A stretch of 18,773 bases of DNA from 2-01-FULL-45-10 sp964433975. Its GTDB lineage: Bacteria; Omnitrophota; Gorgyraeia; 2-01-FULL-45-10. Below are positions 7,617-14,488 of the stretch, piece after piece (the first letter of the stretch is position 1; each line of letters begins with the position of its first letter). Made by a program: the position numbers and the translations under genes. The notes below the pieces were generated by a model. The model saw only the letters and a list, made by a program, of their open reading frames with translations. It was not told where the DNA came from and ran no database searches. The DNA is taken from contig CAYSSS010000030.1 of the NCBI GenBank assembly GCA_964433975.1, forward strand, positions 1 to 18,773, read 5' to 3'.

Positions 7617-7622
7617 GGAGAG
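7617..7622 (+). promoter_or_regulatory. Ribosome site GGAGAG directly after repeat
   Basis: GGAGAG abuts the end of the repeat and lies ten bases before the ATG at 7633. The same GACG-GGAGAG junction recurs at 13341-13350. Confidence 0.45.
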
Positions 7623-7632
7623 AAATAAGCAC

Positions 7633-8643
7633 ATGAAGTGTGATATTGTAATGGCGGTATGGAATAATCTTGAGCTTACGAAGAGTTGTATTGATTCGAT
7701 AATTAAGAATACGGATGTTGACTACAGGCTCATCATAATCGACAATGCCAGTAACGATGAAACGAAGAGGTATCTGGAACAGCTTAAAGATAAAGAAGGC
7801 CCAAGAGTCTTATTGATCAGGAATGAGACGAACCTCGGATTTATAAAGGCCATGAATCAAGGGATGAGGGATTCGCGGGCTCCTTACATCTGTCTCATCA
7901 ATAACGACACCATCGTAACAAAAGGGTGGCTGGGTGAAATGATCAAAGTCGCAGAGAGTTCTTCCAATATAGGGCTAGTCAACCCGTCAAGCAATACTCT
8001 GGGCCAGAAACCAGACAAGGGAGAACCTGTGGAAGCCTATGCCGAAAAGCTTAAAAAAGATGCCGTCTCCTTCGCCGAGATAGGTTCCGCTATAGGTTTC
8101 TGTATGTTGATCAAGAAAGAGGTAATAGATAAGATAGGCGTATTTGATGAAATATACGGCATGGGGAACTTTGAGGACACCGACTATTCCCGTAGGGTAA
8201 TAAAGGAAGGCTATATATGCGCCAGGGCTAATCGAGTGTATGTATATCATGACGAAGGCAGCTCATTCACAAGAGGCTCTTCGTTCGATGAGAACTTCGA
8301 GCGGAACAGGCAGATATATGAATTCAGGTGGGGTAAGCGTAAATGGATAGCATATATCATCTCTTCTTTTGATGATAACATGATAAAGTGCTTAGAAAAA
8401 GACGTTATGCCGCAGGCCCGACTTGGACTATGGGTCTGGTATTTTTCCAATAAACGGCTTGCGCTACCGGAGCATTCGAATATAATAGCGAATGTGTTCG
8501 ATAGGTATTTTTATCTTAAGACGCTGGGGAAAGTATTGACCAAAAAGAAGAGATTCAGCGAAATATTCGTTACGGATGAAAGATTTGCGAAGATCCTGGA
8601 AAAGCTCTCTTTTATTCATAAAGCAAAGGTACATTGTTATTAA
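7633..8643 (+). CDS. GT2 family glycosyltransferase, rhamnosyltransferase-like
   Basis: A 336-residue GT-A fold transferase. The N-terminal 230 residues carry the family pattern: VMAVWNNLELTKSCIDSI, IIDNASNDET (35-44), NETNLGF (64-70), the metal-binding NND at 90-92 in INNDT, and GNFEDTDYSRRV (178-189), followed by HDEGSSF (206-212). This layout is common in rhamnosyl- and N-acetylhexosaminyl-transferases of O-antigen and surface-glycan clusters. The remaining 100 residues are less typical and I do not recognise them. The gene is framed by two palindromic repeats, one ending just before its ribosome site and one starting one base after its stop. Donor sugar unknown. Confidence 0.88.
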   Translation: MKCDIVMAVWNNLELTKSCIDSIIKNTDVDYRLIIIDNASNDETKRYLEQLKDKEGPRVLLIRNETNLGFIKAMNQGMRDSRAPYICLINNDTIVTKGWLGEMIKVAESSSNIGLVNPSSNTLGQKPDKGEPVEAYAEKLKKDAVSFAEIGSAIGFCMLIKKEVIDKIGVFDEIYGMGNFEDTDYSRRVIKEGYICARANRVYVYHDEGSSFTRGSSFDENFERNRQIYEFRWGKRKWIAYIISSFDDNMIKCLEKDVMPQARLGLWVWYFSNKRLALPEHSNIIANVFDRYFYLKTLGKVLTKKKRFSEIFVTDERFAKILEKLSFIHKAKVHCY

Positions 8644-8644
8644 T

Positions 8645-8682
8645 GAGATTGCTTCGGCCGCTAAAGCGGCCTCGCAATGACG
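8645..8682 (+). repeat. Family 1 palindromic repeat (intergenic)
   Basis: GAGATTGCTTCG, arms GGCCG and CGGCC around CTAAAG, then TCGCAATGACG. It begins one base after the TAA of the GT2 gene, so here the repeat is outside coding sequence. Confidence 0.87.
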
Positions 8683-8715
8683 TCAGAGAATTAAGATTTT
8701 AAGAAAGAGGTAAAA

Positions 8716-9486
8716 ATGGAGAAGGTACCTGTCTCGGTGGTGGTAATAACAAAGAATGAAGAACATAACATAGGAGACTGCCTGAAGAGCGCATCTTGGG
8801 CGGATGAGATAATCGTTGTAGACGACGGCAGCACGGACAGGACCATGGAGCTTGCGAAAAAATTTACGGATAGAATATTTTCTAGACGCATGGAGATCGA
8901 AGGCAAGCACAGGAATTACGCCTATAGTCTCGCAAAGAATAATTGGGTATTGAGCCTGGATGCCGATGAACGCGTTAGCCCGGAGCTTCAGGAAGAGTTG
9001 CGGCAGCTCTTTAAAAATCCGATAAAGGACGTGGTATTTTGCATACCTATAAAGACATACCTGGGCAAGAAATGGCTGCATTATGGGGGATGGTATCCTG
9101 CCAGTAAAGACAGGCTGCTTGATAAGCGGATCGTCAGTTATGAAGAGAAGAGTGTACACCCCAGGATCATCTACCATGGCACCTGCGGCCGCTTTTTAAA
9201 AGGAGATATCATTCATTACTCATACAGAAATTTCCACGATTTTTTCCAGACGTTAAATAAACAGACCACAGCAGAAGCTAATAAATGGTTTGAAGAGAGG
9301 CGTAAAGTAAGTGGCTTGAAGGCGGTCCGGAAATTTTTGTCAAGATTCCTCAGGTATTACATCGTGGAGCAGGGCTTTAGAGACGGGTTGATCGGATTCA
9401 TGGCGGCCTTCGGCGGTGGATACTATCAATGGATGACATATGTTAAGTATTGGGAAATGCTTAAGAATGAAAGTGAAGCTAAATGA
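8716..9486 (+). CDS. GT2 glycosyltransferase, WaaE/KdtX-like
   Basis: A 256-residue GT2 enzyme of the type that adds glucose or a related hexose to lipopolysaccharide inner core. Motifs are VVVITKNEEHNIGDCL (8-23), VVDDGSTDRT (34-43), LDADE with DAD at 82-84, YGGWYP, and a conserved arginine/histidine region around SVHPR. It is close kin in architecture to the first domain of the GT2-GT9 fusion at 4637, suggesting duplication. The C-terminal 60 residues are basic and hydrophobic (FRDGLIGFMAAFGGGYYQW), consistent with association with the membrane face. AGAGG seven bases upstream of the ATG serves as ribosome site. The stop overlaps the next start by four bases (ATGA), so the two are translationally coupled. 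Confidence 0.9.
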   Translation: MEKVPVSVVVITKNEEHNIGDCLKSASWADEIIVVDDGSTDRTMELAKKFTDRIFSRRMEIEGKHRNYAYSLAKNNWVLSLDADERVSPELQEELRQLFKNPIKDVVFCIPIKTYLGKKWLHYGGWYPASKDRLLDKRIVSYEEKSVHPRIIYHGTCGRFLKGDIIHYSYRNFHDFFQTLNKQTTAEANKWFEERRKVSGLKAVRKFLSRFLRYYIVEQGFRDGLIGFMAAFGGGYYQWMTYVKYWEMLKNESEAK

Positions 9487-10580
9487 AGCTATCCATAATA
9501 GTTCCGGCGTATAACGAAGAACAGTCGATCGGATCTACGATAGAGAGGGCTCTTAAGGCTAAGCCCGATATAATAAAGAACACAGGCATTGAAGACGTAG
9601 AAGTCGTAGTGGTCAACGATGGATCTCGGGATAATACTAAAAAGATAGCAGCCGGATATAAAGACGTAGTTCTGGTTTCTTACGAGAGGAACAAGGGGTA
9701 TGGCGCCGCTATAAAGCAGGGCTTCGACAAAGCCAGTGGGGATATCTTAAGCTTCCTGGATGCTGACGGGACATGCGACCCCAACCTATTTACGGATTTG
9801 GTAAATGCGCTGATCAAAAATAATGCCGATATCGTGATAGGCTCGAGGCTTGGACCCGGCAGTAAGATGCCCAAGACTCGTAGAATAGGTAATATCGTCT
9901 TTGCAAAGATAATAAATTATTTTGGAGACACACGAATCGAAGATTGCGCGAGCGGTATGAGGGTTTTAAGAAGAAGCGCCCTAAAGAAGCTTTATCCACT
10001 GCCCGACGGACTACACTTTACCCCCGCCATGACTTGCAGGGCCACTATGGGCAAAGGGCTTAAGATAGTGGAGACGCCCATCGAATATGCCCAAAGGGAG
10101 GGCAAGTCTAAGCTTAGCGTCATAAAAGACGGCCTGAGATTTTTAAAGATCATATTATCCATGGCGCTGCGCTATAAGCCGTTTAAAGTCTTTATAACTC
10201 TGGCCTTTGCGATATGGATCATTATATGGGTGTCCCTGAATGTAAGAGAGATAATTTTTAAAGGTAACCTGCGTGATTATAAGGTTTTGGCGCACAGGTC
10301 GCTGGAAGGGAAAAGAGCTTATGTAACAGGAGATAAGCTCTATGAATTTCTGGTATTTTGTAAGGATAAACTTCCGGAAGGCGCCGCCTACAGATGGACC
10401 GAAACGGATAAACCGGATCATGCCAGAAGAAGGGCTACGTATTATCTTTATCCGCACCTGGAATCGGAAGACGCTGAATTTGTACTTGTTTTTGACGAGC
10501 CTTTTTCGGTTCGATCCGGCTATAATACATATTCCAAATTGGACGATACGCGATATATTCTGAAGAAGAGAGTTGATTGA
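9483..10580 (+). CDS. Dolichol-phosphate-mannose-synthase-like GT2 with extracytoplasmic domain
   Basis: A 365-residue protein. Residues 1-225 are a Dpm1/GtrB-like GT2 domain that would make a polyprenyl-phosphate monosaccharide: IIVPAYNEEQSI (5-16), VVNDGSRDNT (43-52), FLDADGTCDP with DAD at 93-95, CASGMRVLRR (155-164) and the REGKSKLSV basic motif (206-214). One membrane segment follows (about 234-252). The last 110 residues form a soluble stretch (RSLEGKRAYVTG, CKDKLPEGA, YYLYP, FVLVFDEP) that by topology should lie outside the cytoplasm. That part resembles, in my memory, soluble modules of GT-C transferases, but I cannot name the family. The next gene starts on the stop codon and encodes a GT-C-like membrane protein, so the two probably work as a pair. 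Confidence 0.87.
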   Translation: MKLSIIVPAYNEEQSIGSTIERALKAKPDIIKNTGIEDVEVVVVNDGSRDNTKKIAAGYKDVVLVSYERNKGYGAAIKQGFDKASGDILSFLDADGTCDPNLFTDLVNALIKNNADIVIGSRLGPGSKMPKTRRIGNIVFAKIINYFGDTRIEDCASGMRVLRRSALKKLYPLPDGLHFTPAMTCRATMGKGLKIVETPIEYAQREGKSKLSVIKDGLRFLKIILSMALRYKPFKVFITLAFAIWIIIWVSLNVREIIFKGNLRDYKVLAHRSLEGKRAYVTGDKLYEFLVFCKDKLPEGAAYRWTETDKPDHARRRATYYLYPHLESEDAEFVLVFDEPFSVRSGYNTYSKLDDTRYILKKRVD

Positions 10581-11965
10581 TGGAATCGTTGAGGTTAACC
10601 CTATCCATTTTTGCGGCAATATTTATAGGTTGGAATATTCTATATCTGGTATCGTTTAAAAACACCAGGTTATTTTTTTTAGAAAAGTTTTTCATCTCCT
10701 ATGGCCTTGGGTTCGGGTTCATAAGCCTCGAGATGTTCATATTCCATTTCTTCAGTTTAAAGTTCAGCCTGTTTTCAATCATTATTTTATGGATTCCGTT
10801 CGTTGTGGCCGCTGCAGTGGTAGGCCTTAAAAATCGTAAAAAAGAGATTGCTTCGGCCACTTCGTGGCCTCGCAATGACACCAAAACGACTTTTCTTGAA
10901 AAATGCTTAATATGCGGAATATCCTTAGAGGTAGTATATGCGTTCTTCAGGGCACTTATAAAACCTGTAGAAGCTTATGACGCTATCGCCACCTATGCTA
11001 TAAGGTCAAAGATATTCTATCTTGGCAATTTCGTACCTTACGATTTTTTTTATAATCTGAGTACCTTTTTTCCGCACCCTGACTATCCTCTGAACATTCC
11101 GCTGTCCGAGACTTTCGTCTATATGTTTTTGGGGAGTCTTAACGATCAGCTCGTTAAAGCGATCTTTCCTCTCTTTTTTGTAGCCATACTCGGTATCCTA
11201 TATTTTGCGGTAAAACGCCTCAGTGGCCGTACGGCCGCTTTATTATTTACGTTTCTTTTGGCGACGGTGCCTCAATTCAATAACTTTGCCACAAACGCTT
11301 ATCATGATGTACCCTTCGCGTATTACTGTTTCGCGGGGACATTGTTCCTGCTCTACTGGTTTAAGGATGCCAAGTCCTTAGGGTATCTATGGATATCGGC
11401 GTTTATGACGGCCCTGGCCGTGTGGACTAAGAATGAAGGTTTTGTATATTGCGTGGCAAATATCATGCTTCTATTGATATTTTTGTTTATGAACTACCGC
11501 AGCATAAAGAAAAAAGACGTATTGAGCGGAATTTTATATATAGGCATAATCCTGCTGGTGCTCTTCCCTTGGTTATCGGTCAAATTAACCGCGAATCTGG
11601 TCAACTCGGATGTCGGTTCGACCACAATGGACCAACTGAATCTATTCAAACAGTCCTACAAGATATGGCCTATAGTATACGAATTTCAAAGACAGGTATT
11701 CGGACCTAAAAAATGGAATCTGATATGGATCATATTTATTATTTCGGCCGTAGTTTACCGTAAAAAATTATTTGATGAAAAGCAGCGTTATGCCACTATG
11801 TCGCTTATGCTTATCATATCCGGTTACGTATTCGCGTATTTGGTTGGCAGGGATGATATACAGCATATGGTAGAAACTACATGGAGCAGGATGGCGATAC
11901 ATTTCCTGCCGCTCACCGTTTATTGGCTGGCCCTTCTATTTAGTAAACCTAAGTTGGAAAGATAA
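10580..11965 (+). CDS. GT-C-like multi-pass membrane glycosyltransferase
   Basis: A 461-residue, strongly hydrophobic protein with roughly ten membrane segments. It probably uses the polyprenyl-linked sugar made by the preceding gene to glycosylate a substrate on the outer face. Signs of the PMT/ArnT-like GT-C class are EAYDAIATYAIRSK in the first large loop (acidic Asp near 134), HPDYPLNIPL (about 166-175) and TKNEG in a cytoplasmic loop. The ATG at 10580 overlaps the previous TGA as TGATG and is preferred over an in-frame TTG one codon earlier. Residues 89-100 (EIASATSWPRND) are encoded by a palindromic repeat in a loop between membrane segments. Unlike ArnT, there is no large C-terminal soluble domain; one is found instead on the upstream partner. 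Function inferred, donor and acceptor unknown. Confidence 0.78.
   Translation: MESLRLTLSIFAAIFIGWNILYLVSFKNTRLFFLEKFFISYGLGFGFISLEMFIFHFFSLKFSLFSIIILWIPFVVAAAVVGLKNRKKEIASATSWPRNDTKTTFLEKCLICGISLEVVYAFFRALIKPVEAYDAIATYAIRSKIFYLGNFVPYDFFYNLSTFFPHPDYPLNIPLSETFVYMFLGSLNDQLVKAIFPLFFVAILGILYFAVKRLSGRTAALLFTFLLATVPQFNNFATNAYHDVPFAYYCFAGTLFLLYWFKDAKSLGYLWISAFMTALAVWTKNEGFVYCVANIMLLLIFLFMNYRSIKKKDVLSGILYIGIILLVLFPWLSVKLTANLVNSDVGSTTMDQLNLFKQSYKIWPIVYEFQRQVFGPKKWNLIWIIFIISAVVYRKKLFDEKQRYATMSLMLIISGYVFAYLVGRDDIQHMVETTWSRMAIHFLPLTVYWLALLFSKPKLER
10844..10880 (+). repeat. Family 1 palindromic repeat, in frame inside GT-C gene
   Basis: GAGATTGCTTCG, arms GGCCAC and GTGGCC around TTC, then TCGCAATGACA. 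It begins exactly at codon 89 and is read EIAS to RND, the same phase as the copy at 7142, in a hydrophilic loop between membrane helices. Confidence 0.85.
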
Positions 11966-11967
11966 AT

Positions 11968-12729
11968 ATGACCGTATGCCCGGTCTGCGGATCCAGGGAA
12001 TGGATAAAACGATATAGGATAGATGCCTGGACTATCGAGGAGTGCAGTACTTGCGGTTTCGCTCATATTGATCCGATGCCGGTGATAGAGAGCAGGGCAG
12101 AATACTATTCCGAAGAGAAGGTCGTAGAGAGGAATGTCAAACAGAAGAATTCTTTGCAGAAGTTTTCGAGACGTCTGAAGAGCCTGTGGAGCAAGGCTAC
12201 AAAACGTGACAAGAGCGCTATATTCTATAATAAGCTACGCCAGAACTTGGCGCCTAAGTCCAAAGTGCTCGACATTGGCTGCGGTGACGGCAGTTTCATC
12301 TGTAAGGCAAGAGAGAGCTTCGTCTGCACGGGCATTGAGATATCGGATTATTTAGCGTCCTTGGCAAGAAAGCAGCCAGGAATAAAAGTTATCACCGGTA
12401 ATTTTCTCAATTCGGAATTTAAAAGCGAAGAATATGATGGCGTGACTTTGATATCACTTCTTGAGCATCTCGACGACCCCTTGCAGGCTCTAAAAAAATG
12501 CTTTGAATTTTTGAAGCCGCGCGGCGTGCTTTTACTGAAGACAGTCAATTACGACTGCTTAAATAGAAAGATAAAAAGAGAGGGCTGGACCGGATTTCGT
12601 CCGCCGGATCATGTAGTCTATTTCAAACCATCGAATCTGGAATTATTGTTAAAAAAGTCGGGGTTTAAAAAAATAAAGATCTCCAGCATGCCGTTTAATG
12701 ATAATATGTATTGTGAGGCGCGGAAGTGA
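11968..12729 (+). CDS. Zinc-ribbon SAM-dependent methyltransferase
   Basis: A 253-residue class I methyltransferase of the kind found in sugar and O-antigen clusters. An N-terminal zinc ribbon is visible as C4-x2-C7 and C26-x2-C29, then a basic linker (60-85). The SAM-binding core follows: motif I VLDIGCGDG (100-108), the acidic residue after strand 2 in GIEIS (E124), and LISLLEHLDDPLQAL (161-175). DHVVYF (214-219) near the C-terminus is typical of this group. It starts two bases after the GT-C gene and ends five bases before the phosphatase start. The likely role is methylation of a nucleotide sugar or of a glycan residue, inferred from context. No substrate can be named. Confidence 0.88.
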   Translation: MTVCPVCGSREWIKRYRIDAWTIEECSTCGFAHIDPMPVIESRAEYYSEEKVVERNVKQKNSLQKFSRRLKSLWSKATKRDKSAIFYNKLRQNLAPKSKVLDIGCGDGSFICKARESFVCTGIEISDYLASLARKQPGIKVITGNFLNSEFKSEEYDGVTLISLLEHLDDPLQALKKCFEFLKPRGVLLLKTVNYDCLNRKIKREGWTGFRPPDHVVYFKPSNLELLLKKSGFKKIKISSMPFNDNMYCEARK

Positions 12730-12733
12730 GAAA

Positions 12734-13306
12734 ATGATTTCATATCTATTTATAGACAGGGATGGGGTAATCAATAAAGACCCCGGAGGTTGGACCAAGA
12801 CCAACTATGTTACGGATTGGAATGATTTTCATTTTGTGCCCGGAGCGCTTGAAGCGCTGAAGATATTAAAGGATAAGGGCATAAAGGTAATAGTGGCCTC
12901 AAACCAGGCGGGCATTAACAAGGGCCTGTATACAGAGGCGGAATTGGCTAAAGTGAACTCATCTATGTTAAAAGAGATAGAAAAGACCGGCGGCGCTATA
13001 GAGGAAGTATTCTATTGCATTCATAAAGATGAGGATAATTGCGCCTGCAGAAAGCCGAAGCCGGGCCTCCTTGAAATGGCCGCCAAAAAATATGGCATAG
13101 ATCCAAAGACGACATATTTTATAGGCGACGCGGATACTGACGTCTCGGCAGGCAAGAGAATAGGATGCAAGACGATATTTGTTCTTTCCGGAAAAAAGTC
13201 ACGCGAAGACGTTGAGGGCTGGGCTGATAAGCCGGATCATATATTCGAGAATTTATTAGAGGCTGTTAAGTGGATAACTAAAGAGATTGCTTCGCCCTGC
13301 ACCTGA
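12734..13306 (+). CDS. gmhB: D,D-heptose 1,7-bisphosphate phosphatase-like HAD enzyme
   Basis: A 190-residue HAD-superfamily phosphatase of the GmhB/histidinol-phosphatase subgroup. It shows the nucleophile motif FIDRDGVIN (D8, D10), SNQAGI (56-61), a zinc loop C95-x-H97 with C103-x-C105, KPKPG (107-111) and GDADTD (131-136). GmhB removes the 1-... 7-bisphosphate's C7 phosphate in ADP-heptose synthesis, which fits the two GT9 proteins nearby. I chose ATG 12734 because the HAD motif normally begins within a few residues of the start and it follows the upstream stop by four bases; a farther in-frame ATG at 12698 would add 12 unrelated residues inside the methyltransferase gene. The last seven residues (EIASPCT) and the TGA stop come from a repeat. 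Specificity for heptose rather than histidinol phosphate is inferred. Confidence 0.85.
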   Translation: MISYLFIDRDGVINKDPGGWTKTNYVTDWNDFHFVPGALEALKILKDKGIKVIVASNQAGINKGLYTEAELAKVNSSMLKEIEKTGGAIEEVFYCIHKDEDNCACRKPKPGLLEMAAKKYGIDPKTTYFIGDADTDVSAGKRIGCKTIFVLSGKKSREDVEGWADKPDHIFENLLEAVKWITKEIASPCT

Positions 13307-13344
13307 GGAGTAAAGCGACGAATGGTACAGGGCTCGCAATGACG
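13283..13344 (+). repeat. Long family 1 repeat, possibly nested (end of gmhB)
   Basis: Usual ends GAGATTGCTTCG and TCGCAATGACG, but 62 bases long. Arms CCCTGCACC (13295-13303) and GGTACAGGG (13324-13332) pair with one mismatch. The loop GAGGAGTAAAGCGACGAA looks like the body of a reverse copy. The stop codon of the phosphatase is in the loop. Confidence 0.78.
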
Positions 13345-13350
13345 GGAGAG
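13345..13350 (+). promoter_or_regulatory. Ribosome site GGAGAG directly after repeat
   Basis: GGAGAG abuts the repeat end and stands five bases before ATG 13356. An earlier ATG at 13351 reads only three codons, so 13356 is the start. Confidence 0.5.
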
Positions 13351-13355
13351 ATGGT

Positions 13356-14393
13356 ATGAGAGTTCTTGTTACCGGTGGAGCCGGGATGGTGGGAAGTCAC
13401 GCGGCCGAATATTATGCCAAAAAGGGCGATGATGTAATCGTTCTTGATAATCTGATGAGATCGAAATTGTTCGGCTATGATAAGAGGAGCGTCGAATACA
13501 ACTGGAATTATCTTAAAAGATACAAAAATATAAAGAGGATTAAGGGCGATATCAGGGATAAGCGTGATGTCATAACCGCGATAGGCAAAGGCGTAGACCT
13601 CTGTATCCACACGGCCGGTCAGCCGGGAGTAGGGTTATCATGCCAGGAGCCCATGGAAGATTTCAGCATAAATGCTTTTGGAACGCTGAATGTCCTTGAG
13701 GTCTTAAGACAGAAAAGTAAAGATGCCACGTTCGTATACTGCTCCACAAACAAAGTCTTCGGTGAGAACGTCGATAAGATAAAACTGATAGAAAGAGAAA
13801 AGAGATATATTTACGACGGCGTAAAAGGCGTTACCGAAGATATGTCGATAGACCTGACGGGCCATACGCCTTACGGAGCGAGTAAGTATACGGGCGATAT
13901 CTATGCCCAGGAGTATGCGCACATATACGGGATGCGAACGGCAATATTCAGGATGAGCTGTATTTACGGTACACGCCAGTTTGGGTTCGAAGACCAGGGC
14001 TGGGTGGCGCATTTTATCATCTCCAATATAATGAAACGAGCAATAACCATATATGGCGATGGCAAGCAGGTCCGGGACGCGTTGTATGTCGATGACCTGG
14101 TGGAAGCCTACGATAAATTTTATACAAGCGGCATAAAGAGCGGAGTATATAATATAGGAGGCGGGCCAAATAACACAATGAGTCTGTTGGAATTCATAGA
14201 TATATTAGAAAAGCTGACCGGATTTAAGATGAAATATAAATTTTCAGACTGGAGGCCGTCCGATCAGAAGGTCTACATTTCTGATATATCCAAGATATCG
14301 AGGGAGTTAAATTGGAAGCCAAAACTAAACCCTAATGAAGGTATTGAGCTTCTCACTGATTGGGTCAAAGAGAATAAGGAGCTGTTCAAATAG
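13356..14393 (+). CDS. CDP-paratose 2-epimerase-like SDR (NAD-dependent sugar epimerase)
   Basis: A 345-residue extended short-chain dehydrogenase acting on nucleotide sugars in the cytoplasm. The NAD fold begins VTGGAGMVGSH (5-15, GxxGxxG). The active site is visible as CSTNKVFG (129-136) and Y173-x3-K177 in TPYGASKYTGD. MSCIYGTRQFGFEDQGWVAH (200-219) and IYGDGKQVRDALYVDDLV (232-249) are, as I recall, close to the pattern of tyvelose/CDP-paratose 2-epimerases. This would make CDP-tyvelose from CDP-paratose, a 3,6-dideoxyhexose route. No CDP-glucose dehydratase or deoxygenase is in the window, so those partners would have to be elsewhere. A related epimerase of other NDP-sugars is the alternative. 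The gene ends 8 bases before a probable hairpin terminator. Confidence 0.85.
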   Translation: MRVLVTGGAGMVGSHAAEYYAKKGDDVIVLDNLMRSKLFGYDKRSVEYNWNYLKRYKNIKRIKGDIRDKRDVITAIGKGVDLCIHTAGQPGVGLSCQEPMEDFSINAFGTLNVLEVLRQKSKDATFVYCSTNKVFGENVDKIKLIEREKRYIYDGVKGVTEDMSIDLTGHTPYGASKYTGDIYAQEYAHIYGMRTAIFRMSCIYGTRQFGFEDQGWVAHFIISNIMKRAITIYGDGKQVRDALYVDDLVEAYDKFYTSGIKSGVYNIGGGPNNTMSLLEFIDILEKLTGFKMKYKFSDWRPSDQKVYISDISKISRELNWKPKLNPNEGIELLTDWVKENKELFK

Positions 14394-14401
14394 GCTAGTG
14401 C

Positions 14402-14435
14402 CGTCATTGCGAGGGCGATAGCCCGAAGCAATCTC
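14402..14435 (-). repeat. Family 1 palindromic repeat (reverse, intergenic)
   Basis: CGTCATTGCGA, arms GGGC-GATA-GCCC, then GAAGCAATCTC. It is the left half of an inverted pair with the copy at 14442-14470. Confidence 0.85.
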
Positions 14436-14441
14436 TTTTTT
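14402..14441 (+). terminator. Candidate terminator formed by repeat hairpin plus T-run
   Basis: The reverse repeat folds with ATTGC/GCAAT outer pairs and GGGC/GCCC inner pairs and is followed, after CTC, by six Ts (14436-14441). It stands at the end of the glycan cluster, the largest gap in the window, where a terminator would make sense. The stem has internal mismatches, so strength is uncertain. Confidence 0.4.
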
Positions 14442-14470
14442 GGGATTGTTTCGCTTCGCTCGCAATGACG
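14442..14470 (+). repeat. Degenerate family 1 repeat (forward)
   Basis: GGGATTGTTTCGCTTCGCTCGCAATGACG: shortened, with one change in the left end (TTGT for TTGC) and almost no central arms. It pairs in inverted orientation with the copy at 14402. Confidence 0.7.
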
Positions 14471-14488
14471 ATGTTAAAAGGAGAGTAA

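Noticed and set aside
8683..9177. 164-codon open frame on the minus strand opposite the GT2 gene at 8716.
   Set aside because: It is antisense to a gene with clear family motifs and shows no recognisable domain; likewise the other minus-strand frames in the window.
10577..10579. TTG start for the GT-C gene.
   Set aside because: An ATG follows immediately and forms the standard TGATG coupling with the preceding stop.
12698..12733. Upstream ATG for the gmhB-like gene.
   Set aside because: It would add 12 residues unlike the family and lies inside the methyltransferase gene; ATG 12734 places the HAD motif at the usual distance.
14442..14488. Possible sigma-70 promoter before the GT28 gene.
   Set aside because: TTGTTT is present, but no convincing -10 element at correct spacing could be found.
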